A stretch of DNA of 64,000 bases from Antitrichia curtipendula (GCA_951230915.1 OX579634.1:54697570-54761569), one strand, 5' to 3'; counted from the first letter of the stretch, positions 48,434-60,518 are shown. Notes: a model not told the origin generated them from the sequence alone. Made by a program: numbers and translations.

Positions 48434-49060
48434 CGTACGATACCTGTAATGCATGGCCCACCAAGTTCAATGAATTGCATTCAGATTGTCCAATAATGTA
48501 TGCCAGAAATCTAGAAATGGGAATTGCACATTAGAAGCCAAGCAAAGAAGTCGTCGACAAGTACCTGATCACAGTTTGACAGTGTTTCGTAGTGTTGATG
48601 CAAGAAAGGCAATATTCGGAGAGCGATGGAGATTGTGAAGATGCGATGGAGTTTATACCCGCAGGTTGCGTGCATGTCGCCCGTCACCTGTCAATTCTCG
48701 TTCTCTGTTTTTGGATTTCTGTCAGTCCAAAGTTTGTGGATTTGTAGCTTTACAGTCGGTAGTTGGCAAAGCGCAGGCGCCGCTCTTTGTTAATCGTCCG
48801 TTTGGAGTCTCGTTAATTAAAAGCGGTCGCAAATCTCTCAGATCTAGGTTTCAAGCCGTTTTTAGTTTTACGAAAAAATCGCGCGCCATTCCGTAACAAC
48901 CGCAGCGTGATCGTTAAGAGCCTTGTAACCATCGTTGTTTGCTTGTGCCAGGTGGGCTGCCAGGTAGGCTCGGCATTTACTTACCAGGGTCAGTGTGAAC
49001 ACCCTACCTTTTTTCCCTGGGGTAACGCCTCCCTTACGCCCAAGTGTGAATGTACCTTTA

Positions 49061-52000
49061 CACAAAAAAACAGCTCCTTCAAAGAAACGTCATATTGGAA
49101 CCTTCGTTTTGGACCCTGGACCATACTCACGTTACCAAATAGCGAAGCTGCGTCGAGTGTGGGATCGAGAGCATTCAGTCAGAATCTACCTCTTCTCATA
49201 AAACTTGAACAAAATCATCGGAGTAAGTAAACAATTCGAGATTCTGTCAAAATTGTTCAGTTCTATCGAGGATACTTACGTGGAAGAAAGGCCCAAATCC
49301 AAAAATTTGAACCCTAGAATTAGAACTCCACATAGTCAACTTACACACGAAAGTACTCCAAGCGACACATTGATTAAATAATGACTGAGCATGACTTCCT
49401 CAAAATGTAAGACAGATCAAATTGCAATAGTTTTCACGGTTTTTGCTCTAATTTCTGAAACTTCAAGTTTTTCCAATATGGCCCGACTGACCACTTTGCA
49501 ACGATTCCCAGCTCATCAATTTTTCAAAGTGCAATTACCAGCGGATGCGCTAAATCCCATATCAAGAATACTACACTAGAATTTGAATTTGCCCAAATAC
49601 TCTCACCTGATTGCTGTGGTTGGAACTTCTGTACAACTCCACTCTGACCCACGTAGGCACGTACAACACACTTTGCAGCAAGCTAGATTCTCTCCCAGCT
49701 CTCCCAGAATTTCGTAATCCTAATGTGGTACCTTAATCTCATAGTGTGGGATCGAGAGCATCCACTCCATCTGTTGAACAAAGTTGTTGATACCGACTTC
49801 GTAGCGTACCTGGAACGGCTTGCTGGAGATATTGCAAAGACGGGTCAGTAGCATGATTGTTCTTGACATCGTCCTTTAAAAACAGGGTCGGAAAAGAAGA
49901 AGTTTCCAATCTTTCCTTCAGTATCACATGCAGTTAAATTGGAAACCCTAACCTCTAGCAAACCCTGCATGGCTAACTCTTCCATGGAGCTCTTCAGATT
50001 TGGTGACGCAATCTCCCGCAGCAGCAATCTCCAGCGTCAGTCGGATGAAAAAAAAGAGGATGGAGCGGGCAGGTGAAAATTTCGACAATAAATTTGAAGG
50101 GCCACGTCCACCATGTATCCCGAGGTCGACCACAGGTGACCCAGGCTACAGCGCAGGTGACCCGCGCATCTGCAAGGGAAAGACACTACATGGCCCTTTT
50201 GGAACACCGTACATAACTTCTTCGCGTCAACGCCATCGCACAGAGCCTCCATCGGAAATGCAGGGCTTCCGAATTCCGATCCCAACGGAAGAACTAGCAA
50301 ACCGACCACGGCCGCTCCCACCACGAAGAAAACAGAGCCCACTGATGGTGCAAACGGAAGAACTCAAACCCTAATCTCTCGTTGTCGTGAATTCTCGTTC
50401 GATTTAGATCTAAGGTTTGAAGTGACCAGTTTCAATCTTTACTTAGGATGCGGCTAAGGATATCCGAGGCTGTCCTTCGCCGGGATTCCCGGATAAGCAG
50501 GGGTTCATGGTTTTGCTGCAGGCCAGACACCATTTTGAGGGGCGAAGAGGAGTCCTGGGACCCTGGATTTCAGAACTTTCAGTTCTGCTGTTGTCTCAAG
50601 GGAACCCTGGATTCTAAAAATCGAACTTTCCGCCTTCATGTACAACAGCTATCTTGCCCGAGTACTCCTGGACAAGATCATCAAAACCCTAAAATACCGT
50701 TGCATGGTGCGACTGCACTACTCAACCTCGACTGTAGAAATCGGGTCTTAGGGTTGGTTGGTGAGGTTGACGCATGCGGTGTCTCGCCATGTCGTCTTGC
50801 TGCACCAGATTTACCTGTCCGCTCGTTGAGTCTCCACTGCCAGGTGAACCGAACTTTCAGAGCATGATTGATATTTTCTGAAGCTGAAGTCGTTTGAAGT
50901 TGTTGATGTTGCTGTCAAGCGCTGCAGTTGGTCCTTCCTCCGTGCTTGGTGGCCTGAGAGTTCCGCGTTGAGCAGTGTGGAGAATCGAACAGACACAGAC
51001 GCAAGGGAGCAGAAGGCCGTAACTTGTTTGACTGAATCTAAGTATCAAGGCTCCATACGTCGGTTGTGGTTGATGCAGGGAACTACGGAGTGCTTTTTTC
51101 TCTCAGAACCCTGAGGGCTGAGCAATTTGGAGGGGGTTCCGAAAAGCAGGAGGAGATCGTTTTCAGTTAACGGGGAGCGGAAGATCTCAAGACAGGGCTT
51201 CATATGTGGAACTTTTGTGTGTGGACTGAATTGAACTTCTAGTCAATAAATTGGAAGCGGGCAGACCTTGGAATTATTAGTGCTGAAGGCCGAGAAGGAG
51301 GTATAAAATCAGACAAGCAATTGGACAGACTTGAAGATATTGCCAGTCATACATGATACTTTGTGTCTCTGCTGAAGTCGAGTTTTGAAGCTTGTTGTGT
51401 TCTTTGGACGTTGCTGATGTTGAGGTTGGGTTGGTGAACGAAACTAGAATTTCTCTTCCTGCCTGGAGGTTTAGCAATTTGAGAAAGAGAAGGAACTCAG
51501 TTGAAGGGAGCAGACTGATACTTATATGCTATTTTTTCAACTTTTACTCAAGGTTTCAGACATGGCCTGGATATGCAGAAGGAGCGCTTTTCAACTGATG
51601 GAGGACGTACACTTGAAAGGGGGCCAAAGACTTGAGGAGATTCAGTCCTATACTTTTTCTAGATGAGAAGTTGGATTTCTATCTGTGGTGTTACTCTGTT
51701 GTTGAAGCGGAACCGTTAGAAGTTTGTATACGCAGAGCCACGAAATGTCCGCATCAATGCACCCTTTGTCGCATCATAGGCAGCAGACGAGAAGCTATTT
51801 CGTGCTGGGAGCTGGTGCACGGGTGAGTGAGCGTTGACTTCCGGCCATTCACCTGTTCTACGGAAGTAGTTGGATGACTTGTGACTTGTCTGATCTGAAC
51901 TACCGTGGTCATGTTAGCAGCACATGTGTCCGATACATTTAGGTTCGTCTACAGCAGTATATTTGGTCAACACGGTGGTACGCTTCCCCCAATTTGGCAG

Positions 52001-52094
52001 GACGTGAACTTGGTTGGTTGGACGTTAAACATTAAATCTTAGAACCGATGAGTACCTTATACTGGAACTGATACCACTTGAATGTTTTTTTTGA
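49061..52094. other. GC-richer intergenic DNA between the Harbinger element and the PPR gene
   Basis: Overlapping open frames occur on both strands, the longest being 139 codons (50,448-50,867) and 124 codons (50,000-50,374), without recognisable domains. Part of the stretch may hold promoter or spliced 5' UTR of the PPR gene. No exon could be supported. Confidence 0.45.
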
Positions 52095-52346
52095 CACACT
52101 GTCGGGGATTTGTGTGACCAGGATGCCTGTGTGATCACACTCTTGAAGTCTCCATGGCATATACAGCCGTGTTTTTTATGTGTCTCAGCTTCCTATGGAG
52201 GAAGGAGCAGCGGACCCATTAGGTGTTCATCGTCATCAGTTTGGAGACAACCCTTTGTGAGTACCAATTTTCGGAGGAGAAACACTTTGCCCGCTAGTGC
52301 GAAAGCGTCAAAGCAAGCAGCTCGAGTTAGTGGTGGGAGTAAGCGC

Positions 52347-54752
52347 ATGCAAAGCTCAACGAACGCTAGTAAAGCAATTGATCTTTTAAAGAACCGACTT
52401 CAACAGGGCATTGCAATAGACTCGTACTCCTATATTGAAATTCTGAAGCGGTGCTTGAAGCAGAAAGACCTTCCGGCAGTAAAGCAGGTTCATGAGTGCG
52501 CCATTGAGAGTGGCATGCAGCAGAATATATATGTGGCAACCAACCTATTGAGTGGATACATCAGATGCGGGAGACTGGAGGATGCATGCAGAGTGTTTGA
52601 CGAACTTGCGAAGAAGAATGTTGTTACTTGGAACGTCATGATTGGAGGTTATGCTCAACACAGTTGTGTGGAAGACGCCATGGAAGTTTTCCATCGCATG
52701 CGAAAGGAAGGTATGCAACCTAATGCAGTTACTTACTTGAGCATCCTGAAAGCCTGTGCGAGCCCATCAGCCTTGAAGTGGGTCGAGGAAGTTCATGGAT
52801 ATATCAGGGAGGGTGGGTTTGAATCAGATGTTCGTGTGGGGACTTCGCTCCTTACAACGTATGCAAAGTGTGGGAACATATAGGAGGCAAGGAACACTTT
52901 TAATAAGTTGTCGAGTTGCAATGTGATTACCTGGAATGTGATGATTGGAGCATATGCCAAAAGTGGTAATGGTGAGGAAGCATATCGAGTTCTTCTCCAA
53001 ATGAAACGGGAAGGCTTCAAGCCAGACGCCTTTACATATGCGAGTATCCTGAATGCATGTGCGAGCGCGGTGGCTTTGGAGTGGGTCAGGGAGGTTCATA
53101 GCCATGCCCGTGAAGCCGGATTTGAGTCAGATGTGCGTGTGGGCACCGCGCTGGTGCACATGTATGCGAAGTGTGGCAGTATCGATAATGCGCTACTGGC
53201 TTTTGACAAAATGGAGGAACGGGACGTGATTACTTGGAACGTGATGATTGGTGGACTTGCGCAACATGGCAGTGGGTCTGAAGCATATCGACTTCTTCTC
53301 CAAATGAAACGGGAAGGTCTCAAACCAGACGCCTTTACATATGCAAGTATCCTGAATGCATGTGCAAGCGCGGGGGCTTTGGAGTGGGTGAAGGAGGTTC
53401 ACAGGCATGTCCTTGAAGCGGGACTTGAATCCAATTTGCGTGTGGGCAGTGCGCTGGTTCACATGTATGCTAAATGTGGCAGTTTGGATTATGCACGAGT
53501 GGTTTTTGAGAGGATGGAGAATCGTGATGTAACCACATGGAACGTGATGATTGGTGGACTTGCCGAGCATGGGTGTGGGCGTGAGGCATATGAACTGTAT
53601 CTTCGAATGCAACAGGAAGGCATTAAACCGAATGCAGTCACTTACGTTAGCATCCTGAATCCATGTTCAAGCGCAGGGGCTTTGGAGTGGGTCAGGGAGG
53701 TCCATAGCCATGCCCATGAAGCCGGATTTGAGTCAGATGTGCGTGTGGGCACCGCGCTGGTGCGCATGTATGCAAAGTGTGGCAGTATCCATGATGCGCG
53801 ACTGGCTTTTGACAAGATGGAGGAACGGGACGTGATTACTTGGGACGTGATGATTGGTGGACTTGCCGAGCATGGATGTGGGCATGAAGCCCTGGAAGTC
53901 TTTAAAACTATGATTGCAGACGGTGTGAAGCCCGATGAGATCTCATTCGTTGCAGTGTTGTCAGCTTGTAGTCATTCAGGGCTTGTGGGTGAAAGCCGTA
54001 GACATTTTTTGGCTATGACACAAGATCATGGCATCGAACCTAGTGTGGTGCTTTGTACCTGCATGGTGGATGTTCTTGCGCGAGCAGGACACTTGGAGGA
54101 AGCAAAGCTCTTGATTGACAACATGCCGGTGGAACCAAATGGTTCAACTTGGGGAGCCTTGCTTGGTGCTTGTAGAACGTACGGTAATGTGGAGTTGGGC
54201 AAACTTGCCGCTAATGAGCGTCTCAAGTTGGAACCGAAGGATGCTTCTGCATACGTGCTTCTCTCGAATATCTATGCTGCAGCTGGCAAGTGGGAGGAGG
54301 TGTTGTGGGTGCGCACTATGATGCAGGAGAGAGACATACGCAAGGAGCCAGGGCGTAGCTGGATTGAAGTTGATAACAAGGTCCATGACTTCGTCGTAGG
54401 GGACACTTCTCACTCAGAAGCGAAGGAGATCTATGCTGAGCTGAGGAGATTGAGTGAGACAATTAAGGCCGAAGGCTACATTCCTGATACCCGGCTAGTG
54501 TTGCGGAACATTGAGGAGGAGAAAGAGCTTGCTCTTTGCTCCCATAGCGAGAAGTTGGCTATTGCTTACGGACTCATGCGGACACCCCCTGGACAGCCAA
54601 TTCGGGTGTTCAAGAACCTTCGAGTGTGTTCAGACTGCCATACAGCAACCAAGTTTATCTCAAAAGTGACTGAACGAGATATTGTTGTGAGGGATGCCAA
54701 TCGCTTTCACCACTTCCAAGATGGCGTGTGTTCTTGTGGTGATTACTGGTGA
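52347..54752 (+). CDS. PLS-class PPR protein with DYW domain, interrupted by one TAG
   Basis: An organellar C-to-U RNA-editing factor by family. From the ATG at 52,347 the frame spans 801 codons to TGA (54,750-54,752), apart from a single TAG at 52,881-52,883 (codon 179) inside an S motif (YAKCGNI, stop, EARNTF). Order: L-S-P-L-S-P-L-S-P-L-S-P-L-S-P-L2-S2-E1-E2-DYW. The deaminase keeps HSE (733-735), CxxCH (C761, C764, H765), CSCG and the terminal DYW. The frame is open upstream to 52,095 and encodes a Ser/Arg-rich stretch like a targeting peptide, but no upstream in-frame ATG is seen. A spliced 5' exon is therefore likely and the true start is uncertain. The stop makes it a pseudogene, a truncated allele or a sequence error. 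Confidence 0.88.
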
Positions 54753-56581
54753 CCAGGTTGGCAATCTTGACCAATTGTTGGCTATCCTGTTTTTTGAATC
54801 TCTTGACCATGATTTTTGCATGCAATTGTAATTTGGAAATTTTCATTGTAATTTGTCATCATCTGTGAATATAGTTATCGTATTATCATCATCTGTGAAT
54901 CATTGATTGAAAACGATTGCATTGGTTGGAAATGACTCGAGGGAGGTATTCATAGAGGTTGTTGTCTCTACATTTTCTTCAGCTATGATTTTTGTGAAGA
55001 AGTTGAAATCAAAGGATGGCAAATTTTAGTTAGAATTGGCCTAAGACCCCCCCGTCCATACAATATGCATCCTTTTGTTGGCAACTTCAAAATGTATTGA
55101 GAAGACTATTCACAAAAGAAGTGTCAAAATGATTGTTTTGAAGTTTTTTGTTCAAGATGGCCATGCTAGGAGTTATTTTTTTTTAGTAGCAAGGTTAGTC
55201 TTGTTGCTATTGCAGTTGTTGTGCTCATAAACAAGTGATTCAATTTTTGGTCCTTGCCTTGGTGTGAATTTTGGAAGTCAATGTTGAGGCTAGGCGATTA
55301 TAGTTAGTGAGATTTATGTTAGTGTGGCTTGAGCTCAATAGAAATAAATTGATTTTGATCTTGAATGTAAGTTTATTGTAGTCAAAGTTTTGGGTTTACA
55401 TGGTATTGTCTTTTCCTTCATTTCTTGTTCTTCTATGTGTTGTTTGGTTGGGTTTGTCTTAGTTGCCATAAGTGCCCCATTTGCATTCTAGTTTTGGAGG
55501 CACTTGTTTGAGAGATTTGGTGTGAGTTTTAGGCTTTTCAATCGTAGTAGGGGATCCATGCTTAGGAATTATGGCTTGGTGGCTACTAAGGTGATTTTTT
55601 CTATTAGTGTGGGACACTAATTTACAAAAGATGCACTAATTGTAATATATTTTCTTTCAAATTAGTGTGACATGAAATATTGAGTGCGTTCTATTAATTC
55701 CTACAAAATAAAATTAGTAATTGAAAAATCTATAATTTCTCTACAACCTATAGATGTTGGGTAGTGTTTGGAAAATTTGTAATTTCTTTAGTATTGTAGC
55801 TATAGAAAATAAATTGAGGTAATGGATAAATCTATATCTTTTTCTAATTTTATTGTGATGCTAATATTGCACATTTACTAATTAGATGAATCAATGGTGC
55901 TAAAATTAGAGCTAATATTACACTTGAACCTTTGTAACAATTGTCATTGGGGACAAATGGGCTTCTAAATGAAGTTGCATGTATTTGCAACTTCACATGT
56001 AGAAATTGTTCAATTAGTTATATACACAATATGGCAAATTTTCAAGATAAATTGGGATTGTCTAAGTATAAGATGTGTCAATAGAGAAGGTTGATTACCT
56101 GATTACCTTAAAATTTGTCAACCAAGAAATAACTCTAGATTCCTAACACTTCACATGACTACAATGTGTCTTTAGAAAAGGTCCAGAACACTAGTTACCA
56201 CTAAGTCAAAATTTACCAACTAATCAAAGAAATTACTCTAGGTTTGTTTAAATTTAAAAGATTGTATATTGTTGTATTGTGAAGTATTGATTTGTTTGTA
56301 ATGTATATTTTAGGACTCATATTTGTTTTCAAGATTTTCTAAGTTTCGAGAATTTCTTGACAACAATGTATACATGGGTTTTAGGGCTTAAAAATCCTAA
56401 AAACCATGAAAATTATAAGAATGTTAGGTTAACAAAATTAAAATTAAAATAATAAACAATTTTTCAAATATCTGAAAGATAACCACTATAACCCTTTAGT
56501 GTGCCAATGTCCAAAATTTGGACGATGCACAAACAAGAACTTTTGTATCTTTCTACATCGAGAAAAAGCCACCCATTGCTA
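54753..56581. other. AT-rich intergenic DNA downstream of the PPR gene
   Basis: Contains the presumed PPR 3' UTR. No open frame with a recognisable domain and no bounded repeat seen. Confidence 0.5.
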
Positions 56582-56760
56582 CAGTATTGTTTCAATGGAT
56601 TAACAATATAATATTGAAAGTGTATTGTTGCAGTATTTGAAATAATATACTTTTAATAAAATGCAATACTTCCATTGAAACCAAACTATTGCATTATTAC
56701 TTGCAGTATTGCAACAATATACTTTCAATACTATATTTTTAATCCATTGAAACAATATTG
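56582..56760. mobile_element. Hairpin MITE, 179 bp
   Basis: The left arm (56,582 to about 56,636, CAGTATTGTTTCAATGGATT) pairs with the right arm (about 56,704-56,760, AATCCATTGAAACAATATTG). The central 67 bases are unpaired. The termini read CAGTATTG and CAATATTG. Target duplication is not resolved. Confidence 0.68.
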
Positions 56761-57244
56761 CAACAATATTGAAGCAATGAAGGGTAGTTTCCTGATGTAG
56801 GAATGACAGATTTTCATCCATCCATTTTTGTGGAGGTTGGTGCTACAGTTCGGTGGTTGGGAAGGAGTGTTCAATGCTAAAAACGATGATGTGCTTTTTT
56901 GGAAAATTGAATGGGCCAGACATGTCAAGAAAATAAGAAATTTGTGTTTATCCAGTGACAAGAGTCGTGGAAGTTCTAAAAATTTTGAACCACTGTTTTC
57001 CAACGTGGGTAGTGTGTCAGTATACTACTTTACGACATGAGCTAAAAGTTAGTAGCTTTTATTATTTGTCCTGCATGTCACATAAGGAGGAATTCATTTG
57101 TATGGTATAAGAATTTACTGAATCAGGTAATTGGAGGTCTTGAGTAAGATAGTGACACTTGTCACTTGATAAGCACTTGGAATCTGGTGAAGAATGTTGT
57201 CTTCAGCTTCAATGCAAACACTCAGACGTTCTTCAACTCAATCA

Positions 57245-57553
57245 CTAAGGTAGGGGGCTGTTAAAGCAACCTTTTAAGAGCTGATTGCATTTTCAGGGAA
57301 GCTAAACTCTTTGAAACAATTTTCAGTAAATTTGACTCGGAAGAAATATGGAATTGGCATCTAATCCAAGTCGTTTCATATTTTTTGGACCTTCGTGGAA
57401 TTAGTTACAAAATTTTGAAGTTGAGATGCAGTGGTTTCTAAAAGCGACCCCCTCTTGAAATGTACATCGTTGGTACATTGAAGATAGTAAAATGTACCTC
57501 TGTGTTAGAGGTCACTTTTAGAGACAGGTTGCTTTTACAGACCCCTACCTTAG
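57245..57553. mobile_element. MITE, 309 bp, possibly Tc1/mariner-type
   Basis: The left end CTAAGGTAGGGGGCTGTTAA pairs with the complement of the right end, which reads CTAAGGTAGGGGTCTGTAAA, and both continue into AGCAACC. The right flank is TA and the left flank is CA, which would fit a TA target with one mutation. Non-coding. Confidence 0.68.
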
Positions 57554-58469
57554 TACTACATACAATACAATACGATGTTTGTAAATTTTTTATGGAACGT
57601 ACTCCTACAATCCTACATAGTAGAGGGCTCCAGAGTTTGTACTTCTGTGCCCTCGTGTACATAGATTGCACTGTTCATGACTTCATGTCATCAATTGTGT
57701 GGTACAGAGTAGGTCGTTTTCAATTGCCCATGCCTGGAAAAATGAATGTGTCGTCAAAGAATTGCACCTTGGCTAGCACTCCCGGATGCCCCAGTGTCTT
57801 GCTCTCGCCAAAGGAGCATTGTCACAGGCTCTTGTATTCTTCAGCTATGTATGAAGGAACTTGCACATAAAAGAGAGAACAGCAACTACTCTAATACACA
57901 TGATTACACAGTATGCACTAATCTCCAGAGTTGTAGAGGATATGGACGTAGAGCTCCCATTATAAGGTCATCTTCCATGTCAGTATGAGTGCTTGCATTA
58001 CGTAGTCTTAGAGTATACTTGAATAGCAACATACCGTGAGTAATTTTGATCATACATTGGTATTAATAGTGATATCCACTGATGTCTTGTATATTCAATT
58101 CCAACAATGTCCTATGATTCAAGTCCAAAAAATCCTCAACAAGAGATTTCCACGAGTAGAAAAACAATGTCTAAATCAACAAAACATCAACAAATTTCTG
58201 TTGAAGTGGATATTGTATTGTCCGTTTTAACATTTTTTTTGTTGATTCTGGTACACATTAACAAAATCAACACTTAATTTTTGTTGATTTGAATACTGCA
58301 ACTCTAAAGTAACAAAAAAATCAACACTTTTTTGTTCATTTTGACTTACAAGAATCTCAAGTAAGTTTTTTCAATTGAAAAATGTTTAAATTACCCATGG
58401 TTTGTATTCTATGTACAATATTTTCTTTTATAAAACTTAAATCATTCACAATTTGGTATTTCTTTAAAT
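57554..58469. other. Intergenic DNA, nothing firmly recognised
   Basis: Open frames up to 136 codons begin inside the MITE and lack domains. Repeated TCAACA-rich blocks near 58,160-58,330 recur near 59,650-59,760 on the far side of the TTAA element, suggesting an older interrupted repeat. Confidence 0.45.
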
Positions 58470-58815
58470 CAGCAGACTTCAGAGGTCACTTAATCATAAA
58501 AAAAAACTTTTTTCAAACAACTTTAGACTAAGAAAGTTTTCAAATTAAACTAACTTTCATCTCCAAAAATTCATTTGCAATTTAGAGTTTTCAGTCAAAA
58601 GTTATGAATAAATTTTAGAGAGGGGTTGAAATGAATTTTTTGTTTGACATTTTTAAATACCCTCTCTGAAATTGATTCTTAACTTTTGATTGAAGACTTA
58701 AAATTGTAAAATTATTTTGGAGATGAAAGTTAGTTTAATTTTAAAACTTTTCTTAGTTTAAAGTTGTTTGAAAAAAGTTGTTTTTCTATGCTTAAATGGC
58801 CTCTGAAGTCTGCTG
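58470..58815. mobile_element. Foldback (hairpin) element, 346 bp
   Basis: The arms (58,470 to about 58,616 and about 58,662-58,815) are near-complementary along about 150 bp. They begin CAGCAGACTTCAGAGG and end with its exact complement. Long matching inner blocks include AACTAACTTTCATCTCCAAAA. A transcript would form a long imperfect hairpin. It abuts the left end of TTAA-family member C. Confidence 0.82.
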
Positions 58816-58822
58816 ACTTTAA

Positions 58823-59402
58823 TCCCTAAAGCCCCGCTTATCCCCTCGGGGGACAATTTGGGTCCAGGTAGGTTCCTATTGTCTCAATTTGAAGTGTTTT
58901 TTTTTTAGGTTTCTTGAAGTTGTGTAGCTTTGCAAGAGCTTCGTTGATATATAATTTTTGTTTCAATCGGATGCCGGATGAAAAAGTTATGGCACAATGA
59001 GCAAGAAATGGAGATTGGCAGGCAGCCCAAAAAAATTACAAAAAGTCAAAATATATTTTTGTGAATTTTTTTTCTAAACTATTATGTTTTTACCTATACG
59101 TGAAGATTTCATTCATTCTATTTGGACAAGGGATGAGAAAGTTATAGACAATCTTATTTTTTCGGGCAATTTAAGCATCTTCTTGAAAAAAACTTTTTGT
59201 TCAACTTTGAATGCTAATATCTTCCAATCCGTACGGTGAAATTTGATGAAATTTTTACTACATGATCTCAGACAAGTTAAGTACAAGATCCTATGGTTAA
59301 ATTCCCAAAAAAAAAAAAAAAAATTGGTTTCCTTAAGTGAATACAACAGAAGTGGTAGTTTTAAGTGGTTTTTGGCAGAAAAAACCCTCGGGACTTTAGG
59401 GG
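58823..59402. mobile_element. TTAA-family element, complete (member C, 580 bp)
   Basis: The left end TCCCTAAAGCCCC follows TTAA (58,819-58,822). The right end GGGACTTTAGGGG precedes TTAA (59,403-59,406). Both halves are homologous, in inverse orientation, to the outer parts of member B, for example CAATCCGTACGGT and CTCAATTTGAAGTG. A poly-A run lies at about 59,308-59,323. Confidence 0.85.
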
Positions 59403-59406
59403 TTAA

Positions 59407-60510
59407 AACCAAATGAAAAAAAAAGCCTAAACTACATAAATAAAAATGTACTCCCTACACACACATACACATGGGGTGCAAGACTCAAATCACAATGGCA
59501 TCCATTCCCAACATGGCGGGTTAGGTGGCATGTCCATGTGGCGGGTTCTTTAGTTGATTTTTATGGTGATGTGGCACTTGCCACGTGTCAAATTTGATAA
59601 GGTTAGATTTTTTTTAAATATTCTTTTTCTAAAAAAAAATGATTAAATTAAAGAAATAATCAACACTTTTTTGTTACAAACTACCCATCTTAACACGTCC
59701 AAATCAACAAAAAAATCAACACTTTTGTGTTGAATTTTTGTTAATTTTGTCATTAAATTTTCTATTAGTGTTTAGAATATTTATTATTGGCTATGAGCTA
59801 CAATGATGAAGGTATTGTTGTATTGCTATTGCATTGACAAAAGCTACATTTATTTTAAATGCTATTAAATTGAAGTTGGACTTTAATCTAAAAATAATTT
59901 GGTGTTAAGGACATAGCATTTTACAGCTGCTTGTTTATATCATCCCAAATCGAATGACCACTCCAATATTTTAGGAATTCAAGCACCAAGTCAAATAGAA
60001 GTATCACTTTTGGGGGTTGGCTAAAAAATGATACAAATTTCGTTTAGCAAATCTTTGACAATGTATTCTTTCTCAATAGAAATCCATTCATTCATCCATT
60101 TATTCATCCCCGAAAGGTGATATTGTCACAAGATTTTGTTGATTTTTGTGTCAATATTTGTTTCTCTCTTTCTTTTCTGCACTACCCAAAGTCAATGGAA
60201 TATATTTTAACCCTATAATGTTGCCGTAGACACGAAGCGTCTGATGGATGACAGAGAATACTTTTGTATAAGATAGAAGTACAACTATTCATCCTCAAAA
60301 TTTTGTTGTGAAAAGCTAAGGTCTTTTACTGTTCTACAGCGCTTAGACTTCCAATGAGTGCTTTTCCATTTTTTAAGCAATTGATTCCCACGGTTTCTGA
60401 AAGGATGATTTCCGCGGAGACAAGTCCCTCCTTGTATAGGGTTAAAAAAACTGGCCAGCTGCTCTTATTTGGTGGTAAATAATGTGGTATCACTGGCATC
60501 AGCCTTTTTT
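59407..60510. other. Intergenic DNA, nothing recognised
   Basis: No open frame with a recognisable domain. TCAACA-rich blocks (59,650-59,760) repeat those near 58,160-58,330. Confidence 0.5.
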
Positions 60511-60518
60511 TTGCTGGC

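Larger units (their letters stand above)
44193..49057. mobile_element. Complete PIF/Harbinger transposon, 4,865 bp
   Basis: The left terminus (44,193 onward) starts AGGTACAAACACACTTGGGC. The right terminus read inward on the minus strand starts AGGTACATTCACACTTGGGC. The inverted repeats match at 23 of the first 26 positions. Both sides carry the target duplication TTA (44,190-44,192 and 49,058-49,060), typical of PIF/Harbinger. Inside are the two genes expected of an autonomous element: a DDE_Tnp_4-type transposase (+) and a Myb/SANT-like gene (-), arranged tail to tail. Each has one in-frame stop. A 17-bp motif TTTCCCTGGGGTAACGC recurs at 48,321-48,337 and 49,012-49,028. Confidence 0.93.

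Noticed and set aside
52881..52883. Correction of the PPR stop by U-to-C RNA editing
   Set aside because: Such editing is known in plant organelles, not for nuclear transcripts; there is no support for it here.
52860..52920. Small intron removing the PPR stop
   Set aside because: The PPR motif is continuous across the stop with correct motif length, so splicing would break the repeat register.
12318..59406. CCCTAAA ends as interstitial telomere repeats
   Set aside because: The heptamer occurs once per element end and never in tandem.
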